NCBI GenBank assembly: GCA_002305575.1
Contig: DBPP01000038.1
Span: 1-14,057 of the forward strand
Reading direction: 5' to 3'
DNA: 14,057 bases
Source: Ruminococcaceae bacterium UBA1417
GTDB lineage: Bacteria > Bacillota > Clostridia > Oscillospirales > Acutalibacteraceae
The notes beneath the pieces are model-generated. The model was not told the origin of the DNA. It saw only the letters and a program-made list of their open reading frames with translations, and searched no databases. Positions within the stretch are counted from its first letter, which is position 1, and each line of letters opens with the position of its first letter. Position numbers and translations under genes: made by a program. Shown one piece after another: positions 8,171-14,011 of the stretch.

Positions 8171-8429
8171 AACGCAGGCGCAGAGCCGGGGGCCATGGCC
8201 GTCGGCATACAGGACGCGCGCCGCGTGCCGCAGATCTACGGATACGGCTCGATGAAGGCCGGCGGCGCCTACGGCGCGTTTGTCTGCAGTCTGCCGGGCG
8301 GACGCATTGGCAAAGGCCGGCGGGTTTTCCGGCCGGCACGCCGCAGGCAACGGCTTGATCGCGCGGGGTGACGACGCGGGCTGGCGCGCCATGCTTGCGC
8401 AAGGGATCGAATGGCCGGTATCCACTTGA
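8171..8429 (+). pseudogene. Possible frameshifted coding remnant (unrecognised)
   Basis: About 320 nt separate the GH3 stop from the next start codon. Two overlapping open frames there have protein-like composition. One (8171-8371, with an ATG at 8195) includes YGYGSMKAGGAYGAFV before turning Arg-rich. The other (8256-8429) includes CRADALAKAGGF and GLIARGDDAGWRAMLAQG and stops at 8427. Joining them near 8285-8290 needs one frame change and would give a more ordinary-looking chain. Neither has a good ribosome binding site and no family is recognised. It may be the tail of a decayed gene, or simply GC-rich sequence that stays open by chance. Confidence 0.25.
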
Positions 8430-8454
8430 CATAACTCGACGGATAGCGTACAAT
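8426..8454 (+). promoter_or_regulatory. SigA promoter of the SGNH hydrolase gene
   Basis: A perfect TTGACA (8426-8431) and TACAAT (8449-8454) with 17-nt spacing. The start would be near 8461, leaving a leader of about 21 nt. This promoter also fixes the start codon at 8482, because in-frame starts further upstream lie before the transcription start. Confidence 0.9.
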
Positions 8455-8481
8455 GTACGGAGCACAGACGGAAGGGAAGCG

Positions 8482-9606
8482 ATGGCCTTGGCAGACCGGA
8501 ACCGGCGCAAAACAGCCGCTTCAGCGGGCAAAACGCCGAAAAAGAAGAAAAAAGTCAACCGGTTTCGGGTTGTGGTGATTTCGGCCGCCATTTTGGTGGT
8601 GGCCGGCATCGCCACGGGCATCGGCCTTGCGGCGTCCGCCCCCAAAGAGGGCAACACCTTCCTGAACATTTTGGATGGCCAGCCGGAGTTTTTCTCCACC
8701 ATCCGCCCGGATGCGGAAACGGATGGCAGCAGCGCGGCTGTAGACGACAGCGACACCGCGAGCGCTGCGCCCACTTCGGAATTTGACGGCGCGCTCTTCG
8801 TGGGCGACAGCCTGACGGCGCGGCTCGAAACGTATGTCGAGGAAGGCGCGGGCAGCAGCACGATTCTGCATGACGCGCAGTTCCTCACGGCGTCCAGCTA
8901 TTCGTGGGGAGATGCCGTCGAGGAGCTCGACGGCGGCGAGGGCTCGCTTTCCCTCAGCACCGAGGAGGGCGATTCCACCGTGACGCTCTCCGAGGCCATC
9001 GAACAGACCGGCGCGCGCAAGCTGTACATCCAGCTCGGCAAGGAAGACCTCATCTACAATGACGTGGCTACCGTTGTCGAACGCGCCAAAACCGTGCTCA
9101 ACGCGCTGCATACGGCGTACCCCGCGCTGGAGATCACCGTGCAGTCGGTCACGCCGATGCTCGAGTGGATCGATTACCAGGGGCTCAGCAGCGGCACGAT
9201 CGCCCAGTACAACGCGGAGATGAAAACGTACTGCGCGGCGAACGGCTTCGGCTTTGCCGATTTGGCGGCCTTCTTTACGGACGGTTATTTGCCGGCCGAA
9301 TACTGCGCGGACCCGGGCCAGCTGTGCATTCACCTGAACGACGAGGGCTGCGCGCTGTGGACGTCGTACCTGCTCGGCGAGATCGAGCCGGAACCGACGC
9401 CGTCGCCTGAGCCGTCGGCATCGCCCGAGCCTGCATCCGGTACGGACGACACAGATACCGGAAACGCGGGCGATACGGACACGGATGACACCGATGCGGG
9501 CGGTTCGGACGCTGTCGACATGGATACGGTCAGCACCGATGCGGGGGATGCGAATGCGGGCGTTGCCGATTCCGGCGGTATTGGTCGGGCCGATGCGCAG
9601 TTGTGA
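8482..9606 (+). CDS. Membrane-anchored SGNH/GDSL-like hydrolase with acidic C-terminal tail
   Basis: A protein of 374 residues. ATG 8482 follows GAAGGGAAG and sits just downstream of a consensus promoter. The N-terminus is strongly basic (KTPKKKKK, 18-24) followed by one membrane segment (about 30-51), a type II topology that places the rest outside the cell. The SGNH domain covers about 100-298: block I is FVGDSLTARL with predicted nucleophile S110, and the last block has D277 and H284 (DPGQLCIHLNDEG). The block III motif GxND is represented only by QLGKEDL, so the oxyanion Asn appears replaced. From about 303 the tail is Pro/Glu- then Asp/Thr/Ala/Gly-rich with no sorting signal. Related proteins act as esterases or acyltransferases on cell-envelope glycans, but a specific substrate cannot be named. 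No terminator is obvious after it. The gene stands alone between the GH3 gene and the 5S rRNA gene. Confidence 0.75.
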   Translation: MALADRNRRKTAASAGKTPKKKKKVNRFRVVVISAAILVVAGIATGIGLAASAPKEGNTFLNILDGQPEFFSTIRPDAETDGSSAAVDDSDTASAAPTSEFDGALFVGDSLTARLETYVEEGAGSSTILHDAQFLTASSYSWGDAVEELDGGEGSLSLSTEEGDSTVTLSEAIEQTGARKLYIQLGKEDLIYNDVATVVERAKTVLNALHTAYPALEITVQSVTPMLEWIDYQGLSSGTIAQYNAEMKTYCAANGFGFADLAAFFTDGYLPAEYCADPGQLCIHLNDEGCALWTSYLLGEIEPEPTPSPEPSASPEPASGTDDTDTGNAGDTDTDDTDAGGSDAVDMDTVSTDAGDANAGVADSGGIGRADAQL

Positions 9607-9662
9607 CAACTACATATAGAATACAATCGGAATGGGTATACAAGATTTTCCAAAATTGCGGG

Positions 9663-9717
9663 TTTTTCAAAAAAATTGAAAAAAAGGCTTGCAATTTTTG
9701 GACGGGTGTGGTATTAT
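9663..9717 (+). promoter_or_regulatory. 5S rRNA promoter with UP-like element
   Basis: TTGCAA (9689-9694) and TATTAT (9712-9717) with 17-nt spacing. The bases just upstream (about 9663-9685) are nearly pure A/T with A-tracts, in the place where rRNA promoters carry UP elements. The same bases can also pair as TTTTTCAA/TTGAAAAA. Transcription would start near 9724, about 27 nt before the mature 5S. Confidence 0.7.
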
Positions 9718-9750
9718 AACTAAGCCGTCAGATGAGGCGGAAACAAAATA

Positions 9751-9867
<117 letters not shown>

Positions 9868-9868
9868 C

Positions 9869-9899
9869 AAAAAGGAATCGCAATAGCGGTTCCTTTTTT
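9869..9899 (+). terminator. Intrinsic terminator of the 5S rRNA gene
   Basis: AAAAAGGAATCGC (9869-9881) pairs with GCGGTTCCTTTTT (9886-9898), with one T-G wobble, around an AATA loop; the T-tract forms the 3' side of the stem. It begins right after the 5S 3' end. Confidence 0.88.
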
Positions 9900-9917
9900 G
9901 TTTAGTGCCTTTAGGCA

Positions 9918-9934
9918 GTTGAGCGAAGCGAAAC
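9918..9934 (+). other. GA-tandem mini-hairpin, left copy
   Basis: GTT-GA-GC-GAA-GC-GA-AAC: outer 3-bp stem, a symmetric tandem G-A internal loop, a 2-bp GC stem and a GAA triloop. The core GCGAAGC is known as an unusually stable DNA mini-hairpin. A matching structure with different pairs is found at 10549-10569. Confidence 0.55.
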
Positions 9935-9940
9935 AAAAAA

Positions 9941-9958
9941 CCACCCGCTATGCGGGTG
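9941..9958 (+). repeat. Left-end subterminal hairpin of the IS200 element
   Basis: CACCCGC (9942-9948) and GCGGGTG (9952-9958) pair perfectly around a TAT loop. It shares CCACCCG...CGGGTG with the right-end hairpin, as expected of the foot hairpins that TnpA dimers bind. Confidence 0.8.
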
Positions 9959-9978
9959 AGAGAAAAAAGTTATACAAA

Positions 9979-10042
9979 AAAATCACCGAACCAAGTACAA
10001 TAAGGGTGTTCAGGCCTATTGTAACAAAGGGAAGGTGATTTT
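9979..10042 (+). promoter_or_regulatory. tnpA leader fold hiding the ribosome binding site
   Basis: AAAATCACC (9979-9987) is the exact reverse complement of GGTGATTTT (10034-10042), which contains the Shine-Dalgarno GGTGAT and ends directly before the ATG. Inside it, TACAATA (9996-10002) pairs with TATTGTA (10017-10023), extended by GG/CC past one bulged A. In the IS200 of enteric bacteria a comparable leader structure is known to block tnpA translation; function here is by analogy. Confidence 0.75.
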
Positions 10043-10043
10043 A

Positions 10044-10505
10044 ATGGCAAAACAAGCAAATAGTTTATCGCATACAAAGTGGATGTGCAAGTATCATATC
10101 GTAATAGTGCCCAAGTACAGAAGAAAAATAATCTACAACCAATACAGAGCAAGTTTACGAGAAATAATAAAAGTGTTATGTAGATACAAGGGAGTAGAAA
10201 TCATAGAAGGGCACATGATGCCGGATCATGTACATCTACTAGTAAGTATACCACCCAAAATGAGTGTGTCAAGTTTCATGGGATACTTAAAAGGAAAAAG
10301 TGCATTGATGATGTTTGACAAACATGCAAACTTGAAATATCAATTTGGGAACCGACATTTCTGGGCAGAAGGATATTATGTGAGTACAGTAGGATTAAAT
10401 GAAGCAACAATAAAAAAGTATATAGAGGACCAGGAAAAACATGATATCGCATTGGATAAGCTCAGTGTAAAAGAATACGAAGACCCTTTTAAGGGTAGCA
10501 AGTAA
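10044..10505 (+). CDS. tnpA: IS200/IS605-family Y1 (HUH) transposase TnpA
   Basis: A protein of 153 residues, the normal size for IS200-type TnpA. ATG 10044 is preferred over the in-frame GTG at 10035, because GTG overlaps the Shine-Dalgarno AGGTGAT and because NSLSHTKWMCKYH begins a few residues after the start in this family. The enzyme cuts and rejoins single-stranded DNA at the element's ends. Its HUH metal-binding motif is H62-V-H64 (PDHVHLLVS) and the catalytic tyrosine is Y126 (ATIKKYIEDQ). Conserved YRRKIIY and FGNRHFWAEGYYVSTVG blocks are intact and there is no frameshift, so the element may still be active. Codon use is AT-rich, unlike the surrounding genes. No tnpB follows. Confidence 0.96.
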   Translation: MAKQANSLSHTKWMCKYHIVIVPKYRRKIIYNQYRASLREIIKVLCRYKGVEIIEGHMMPDHVHLLVSIPPKMSVSSFMGYLKGKSALMMFDKHANLKYQFGNRHFWAEGYYVSTVGLNEATIKKYIEDQEKHDIALDKLSVKEYEDPFKGSK

Positions 10506-10617
10506 TACGAACGCCCCTTAAGGGGCGGCAAAAGAGGCAAAGGCAATAGGCTTGAACGAAGTGAAAGCCAGCGCCTTGAGGCGCTGGCCGGTAACTTGGG
10601 CTTATAGCCCTTGTGCA
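10506..10617 (+). other. Hairpin-rich non-coding 3' tail of the IS element
   Basis: Four stems lie in 112 nt after the tnpA stop: CGCCCCTT/AAGGGGCG (10512-10527, perfect palindrome), GGCTT/AAGCC with inner AC/GT and tandem G-A pairs (10549-10569), CCAGCGCC/GGCGCTGG (10568-10587, sharing two bases with the previous stem), and GGGCT/AGCCC (10598-10610). None is followed by a T-tract, so they are not simple terminators. The tail may act as structured single-stranded DNA or RNA. No coding capacity was seen. Confidence 0.6.
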
Positions 10618-10640
10618 AACCACCCGTTTGACGGGTGGTT
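10618..10640 (+). repeat. Right-end subterminal hairpin of the IS200 element
   Basis: AACCACCCGT (10618-10627) and ACGGGTGGTT (10631-10640) pair perfectly around TTG. It corresponds to the left-end hairpin by its CCACCCG/CGGGTG core. A second small hairpin, GATTGT/ACAATC with a TTTC loop, follows at 10643-10658 and probably overlaps the right boundary. Confidence 0.8.
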
Positions 10641-10772
10641 ATGATTGTTTTCACAATCTGCAAGCGGTCTGCGCCAAAGGGGGAAAGCGGACGAAAAAAG
10701 GTTAAACAGGCAAGAAAAACGCACTTTTTTCACAGGAATTCTTAATAAATTATTGCGGTTTTGTAAGAATGC

Positions 10773-10802
10773 TTGACATACCCCGGAAGAATTGAGTATA
10801 GT
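10773..10802 (+). promoter_or_regulatory. SigA promoter of the CAP-domain surface protein
   Basis: A perfect TTGACA (10773-10778) and TATAGT (10797-10802) with 18-nt spacing; start near 10809. It lies about 115 nt beyond the IS right end. A 7-bp inverted repeat (ATTCTTA 10738-10744, TAAGAAT 10764-10770) sits directly upstream of the -35 box. Confidence 0.8.
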
Positions 10803-10845
10803 ATGCTTAGAAGGTTCTACCCTGATGCAAAGTGAGGGAACGATT

Positions 10846-12660
10846 ATGAAAAAGAAAACGGTATGGAAAAGCATGATCCCCATCCTGCTGGCCGTGGTTT
10901 TGCTGGTGGGAGGACTGCCTGCGGTGGTTGCTGCGCCGTCGACCGTGGATGTCTCCGTCGAAGGTACATACAAAACCGAGGAGATCGACAAGGTACTCGA
11001 GCGCATCAATGAAATCCGCAAGGAAGCACTGGGCGACCAGTACACGCCGCTCCAGTGGGCCACCGGGCTCGAGGAGATTGCGCGCACCCGTGCGGCGGAG
11101 GCCGCCGTGATATTCGACCACACGCGTCCGAATGGAGAGGACTGCTTCACGGTAAAAGCCGGCAGCGTATCGAGCCAAGCGGAAAACCTCGCGCTGAACG
11201 GGGAAAATACAGCGCAGAAAGTGGGCGCCATGCTGCGCGCTGTGGAGCTGTGGTACGAAGAAAAGGCGGATTACGACAAACAAACGCCCAATGCGGTCAC
11301 TGGCCACTACGAAGCGATGATTAACCCGGACTACACGTATGTCGGCCTTGCTACCTTCCAGGTGGATGGGCAGACGCAGGCGGCAACGGCGGCGGAATTT
11401 TCCAGCGCGTCGTCGCTTGATACGCAGAAGATGGGCGACAGCAGTGAAACGACATGGACACTGGAAGTCCTGTCCGATCACTTGAGCCTTTCCGTGACAG
11501 CTTCCGCTGCAGAGCTGGAAGCGGAGGAAACGCTTCCGCTGCAACTGAGTACGTCTATCGTCTATGACAAGCAGGAAACGCCCTGCACCGTGTTGTCTCC
11601 CGTACAGTGGAAGTCCTCGAAGCCGGAGATCGCCGAGGTTGATGCAAACGGTGTGGTGACCGGTGTTGCTGGCGGTAGCGTGACCATCACGGCGTCAATC
11701 GGCAGCGCTTCGGATGCGATAGAGCTGACCGTTCAGGCTGTGTCGACGTCGACGCCAACGCCAACCCCGACGCCGACACCGACCGCGACGCCAACGCCGA
11801 CGCCGACACCGACCGCGACGCCGACGCCGACACCGACCGCGACACCGACGCCAACGGCGACCCCAACGCCAACCCCGACGCCGACACCAACCGCGACGCC
11901 AACGCCGACCCCAACACCGACCGCGACGCCGACGCCAACCCCGACGCCGATAGCAACGCCAACTGCGACGCCGACGCCAACCCCGACGGCAAAGCCGGTA
12001 GAAACCGATCCGGTTTACACATTGCGCATCGATGAGTCGTTTACAATTACGGATGCGCTGAAGGCGGCCGGCCTCGACAGCGAGGCGAAGATTCAGGCCG
12101 CGTTTGAAAAGCAGTGGGCCGACGAAACCATCCGCGGTGTGCAGTACCGCGACGTAAAGCTGCAGGTCAGTACCGACGGCAACCAGACGTGGCAGTTGGT
12201 TGACCCGAGTGTCTACGAAGACGGCGGCAAATACATCGGCCTGCAAATTCCGGAGGGCGCGAGTGAAAACGATTATTTCGTCGTCTACCACATGTATGCG
12301 GAGAACGCACTCGGGCATAAGGCCGGTGAAATCGAAGTGTTCGAGGGCAAGGACCTCGTCGTGCGCGACGGCCTGATCTGTTTCACGGTCAACGGCTTCT
12401 CGCCGTTTGCGATCACATGGAAAGCGGCGCCCGAACCGACGCCGATGGCTGGCGCAACGCCGACCCCGGCGCCGGAGTCCGGTAAGTCGACAGCTACGCC
12501 GCAAGCCACCGCGACGCCAAAGCCGGTGGTCGACCAGAGCCTGGGCACCCCGCCCACGGGAGACCGCACGCCGTATGCGACGCTGTGCATCGCGGCATTG
12601 GTCTCAGCTGCAGGGGTTGTCGCGGTGGTTCTGATCCGTAGGAGAAGGAACCGGGCGTAA
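10846..12660 (+). CDS. Sortase-anchored CAP-domain surface protein with Big_2 domain and Thr-Pro stalk
   Basis: A protein of 604 residues. ATG 10846 follows GTGAGGGA; upstream in-frame TTG 10792 lies before the predicted transcription start. A signal peptide covers about 1-29. The CAP/SCP domain (about 45-180) has all four cavity residues expected of the family: H92 (FDHTRPNG), E113 (AENLA), E138 or E139 (WYEEK) and H154 (TGHYEAMINP). A Big_2 bacterial Ig-like domain follows at about 207-298 (SSKPEIAEVDANGVVTGVAGG). Residues 303-382 are Thr-Pro repeats broken by periodic Ala, a wall-spanning stalk. About 385-525 is a domain I do not recognise, ending near CFTVNGFSPFAITW. A second Pro/Thr linker leads to the sorting signal TPPTGD (568-573), a membrane segment and RRRRN. 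The role is probably at the cell surface; the biochemical activity of bacterial CAP domains is mostly undefined. The gene is monocistronic with its own promoter and terminator. Confidence 0.88.
   Translation: MKKKTVWKSMIPILLAVVLLVGGLPAVVAAPSTVDVSVEGTYKTEEIDKVLERINEIRKEALGDQYTPLQWATGLEEIARTRAAEAAVIFDHTRPNGEDCFTVKAGSVSSQAENLALNGENTAQKVGAMLRAVELWYEEKADYDKQTPNAVTGHYEAMINPDYTYVGLATFQVDGQTQAATAAEFSSASSLDTQKMGDSSETTWTLEVLSDHLSLSVTASAAELEAEETLPLQLSTSIVYDKQETPCTVLSPVQWKSSKPEIAEVDANGVVTGVAGGSVTITASIGSASDAIELTVQAVSTSTPTPTPTPTPTATPTPTPTPTATPTPTPTATPTPTATPTPTPTPTPTATPTPTPTPTATPTPTPTPIATPTATPTPTPTAKPVETDPVYTLRIDESFTITDALKAAGLDSEAKIQAAFEKQWADETIRGVQYRDVKLQVSTDGNQTWQLVDPSVYEDGGKYIGLQIPEGASENDYFVVYHMYAENALGHKAGEIEVFEGKDLVVRDGLICFTVNGFSPFAITWKAAPEPTPMAGATPTPAPESGKSTATPQATATPKPVVDQSLGTPPTGDRTPYATLCIAALVSAAGVVAVVLIRRRRNRA
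11752..11989 (+). repeat. In-frame Thr-Pro coding repeat
   Basis: About 240 nt of near-repetitive ACG-CCN codons encode about 80 residues of (TP)n, with Ala replacing Pro at intervals (TATPTP units). Third positions vary among A, C and G, so the DNA is degenerate rather than perfectly tandem. Length is likely to vary between strains by slippage or recombination. Confidence 0.9.
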
Positions 12661-12715
12661 AATCGTGCCGCAAGCCATGAAAAGGGTCTGAAAGAGAGCC
12701 ATCCATAAAAAACGG

Positions 12716-12751
12716 AGCGCTGCCCGGCGAAAGCCGGACGGCGCTTTTTTT
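12716..12751 (+). terminator. Intrinsic terminator after the CAP-domain gene
   Basis: AGCGCTG (12716-12722) pairs with CGGCGCT (12739-12745), and CCGGC (12724-12728) with GCCGG (12733-12737), with one C-A mismatch between and a GAAA tetraloop. It is followed by a T-run. Confidence 0.92.
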
Positions 12752-12755
12752 CTGT

Positions 12756-12771
12756 GCGTGCAATTGCACGC
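12756..12771. promoter_or_regulatory. Perfect 16-bp palindrome, candidate operator
   Basis: GCGTGCAATTGCACGC is its own reverse complement. Its right half contains the -35 box of the next promoter, so a dimeric regulator bound here would block RNA polymerase. The regulator is not identifiable from this window. It is not followed by a T-run, so a terminator role is unlikely. Confidence 0.5.
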
Positions 12772-12792
12772 CAGCCTGGGCTATGCTACAAT
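12764..12792 (+). promoter_or_regulatory. SigA promoter (extended -10) of the glycerate kinase gene
   Basis: TTGCAC (12764-12769) and TACAAT (12787-12792) with 17-nt spacing; TGC directly before the -10 box gives an extended -10 element. Start near 12799. Confidence 0.8.
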
Positions 12793-12829
12793 GGAGGCAA
12801 ATGCTTTGAAAGAAACGGGAGGAAATTGT

Positions 12830-14011
12830 ATGCGCGTTGTGATTGCGGTGGATTCGTTTAAAGGGAGCCTTTCTTCGCTTGCGGCGGGACAGGCTGTGTG
12901 CGACGGGCTGCTGCGCGCAATACCCGGCGCGGTGGCGGAGGTCTGCCCGCTGGCGGATGGCGGCGAGGGCACGGCGGCGGCGCTCACGGCGGGACTTGGC
13001 GGCGTGCCGGTGGATGTGCAGGTCACGGGGCCGCTCGGCGAACCGGTTGTCTGCCGATACGGCGTTGCGGGCGATTTGGCCGTGCTGGAAATGGCTGGTG
13101 CAGCCGGTCTACCGCTGGTGCCTGCTGAAAAGCGCGACCCGCTTCGCACGACGACGTATGGCGTGGGCGAGGTGGTCCGCGACGCGATCGCCCGCGGTTG
13201 CCGGCGGTTTGTGATCGGCATTGGCGGCAGCGCCACGAATGACGGCGGCGCCGGGATGTTGCAGGCGCTCGGCTTTTCCCTGTTGGACGAAACCGGCGCG
13301 CCCATTCCGCGCGGCGCGGCGGGGCTTCAAAAGCTGCGCCGCATCGACGCGGCAAACGCCCTGCCGGCTTTGCGGGAATGCACGTTCCGCGTCGCGTGCG
13401 ACGTGGAGAACCCGTTGTGCGGTCCGCTGGGGTGCAGCGCTGTATTCGGCCCGCAGAAGGGCGCGACTGCCGAAAGCGTCCGTCAAATGGACGGCTGGCT
13501 GTGCGATTTTGCCGCGCTGACACGCACGGTGTTCCCGGATTGTGACCCGGATTTTCCGGGCTCCGGTGCGGCGGGCGGCATGGGGTTTGCACTGCGCACG
13601 TTTCTGGGCGCATCATTGGAGCCGGGCGTCGAGATCGTGATGGAGGAGACCGGCCTTGCGGAAAAGCTCCGTGCGGCGGACTTTGTGGTGACCGGCGAGG
13701 GCCGGCTCGACGCGCAAACGGCCATGGGGAAGGCCCCCGCGGGTGTGGCGCGCCTTGCAAAGCAATATGGCAAACCGGTTATTGCGTTTGCGGGCAGCGT
13801 TGCAGAGGGGGCTTCGGCGTGCCACGCGGCTGGCATCGACGCATTTTTCCCGGCGGTGCGCGGCGTGACGTCGCTCGAGGCGGCGATGGATCCGCAAAAC
13901 GCGGCCCAAAACCTCGCGGCCAGCGCCGAGCAGGTCTTCCGCCTTGCGGCAACGTGCCGCGGCGAAGTCGCGGGGTGCGCGTGCAGGCACGCGCTTAGCG
14001 AGACGAAGTAA
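12830..14011 (+). CDS. glxK: Glycerate 2-kinase (GlxK/GarK family)
   Basis: A protein of 393 residues, full length for the family. ATG 12830 has GGGAGG (12817-12822) at good distance; the in-frame GTG at 12758 lies before the promoter's start point. The enzyme phosphorylates D-glycerate with ATP, giving 2-phosphoglycerate in this family, and feeds glyoxylate, glucarate or serine breakdown into lower glycolysis. Hallmarks are DSFKGS (8-13), PLADGGEGT (40-48), IGGSATNDGGAGM (131-143) and VTGEGRLDAQT (287-297). No sugar-acid or glyoxylate genes lie beside it in the window, so its pathway here is open. The C-terminal end (ATCRGEVAGCACRHAL) has three Cys close together, which is not a family feature I know. 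The 46 nt after it show nothing recognisable. Confidence 0.95.
   Translation: MRVVIAVDSFKGSLSSLAAGQAVCDGLLRAIPGAVAEVCPLADGGEGTAAALTAGLGGVPVDVQVTGPLGEPVVCRYGVAGDLAVLEMAGAAGLPLVPAEKRDPLRTTTYGVGEVVRDAIARGCRRFVIGIGGSATNDGGAGMLQALGFSLLDETGAPIPRGAAGLQKLRRIDAANALPALRECTFRVACDVENPLCGPLGCSAVFGPQKGATAESVRQMDGWLCDFAALTRTVFPDCDPDFPGSGAAGGMGFALRTFLGASLEPGVEIVMEETGLAEKLRAADFVVTGEGRLDAQTAMGKAPAGVARLAKQYGKPVIAFAGSVAEGASACHAAGIDAFFPAVRGVTSLEAAMDPQNAAQNLAASAEQVFRLAATCRGEVAGCACRHALSETK

Larger units (their letters stand above)
9904..10660 (+). mobile_element. IS200-type insertion sequence (IS200/IS605 family, tnpA only)
   Basis: The segment holds one Y1 transposase gene flanked by non-coding ends with matching subterminal hairpins (CCACCCG-N5-CGGGTG) at 9941-9958 and 10620-10638, in the same orientation, as TnpA of this family requires. 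No tnpB is present. The outer limits are estimates: this family makes no target duplication and I cannot place the cleavage tetranucleotides. The left limit lies just after the 5S terminator and the right limit near the GATTGT/ACAATC hairpin at 10643-10658. The whole segment is clearly more AT-rich than its neighbours, consistent with acquisition. Size, near 750 bp, fits IS200-type elements. Confidence 0.85.

Noticed and set aside
8163..8175. GCGTTTAAAACGC after the GH3 stop as a terminator
   Set aside because: The 6-bp arms leave a one-base loop and no T-tract follows.
10044..10505. RAYT (REP-associated transposase) instead of an IS200 transposase
   Set aside because: The N-terminus (NSLSHTKW...YRRKIIY) and matching subterminal hairpins at both ends are those of classic IS200 elements, and no REP-type repeats were seen nearby.
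11752..11989. CRISPR-like or tandem DNA repeat array
   Set aside because: There are no spacers, unit length is irregular, and the pattern is fully explained by Thr-Pro codons in frame.
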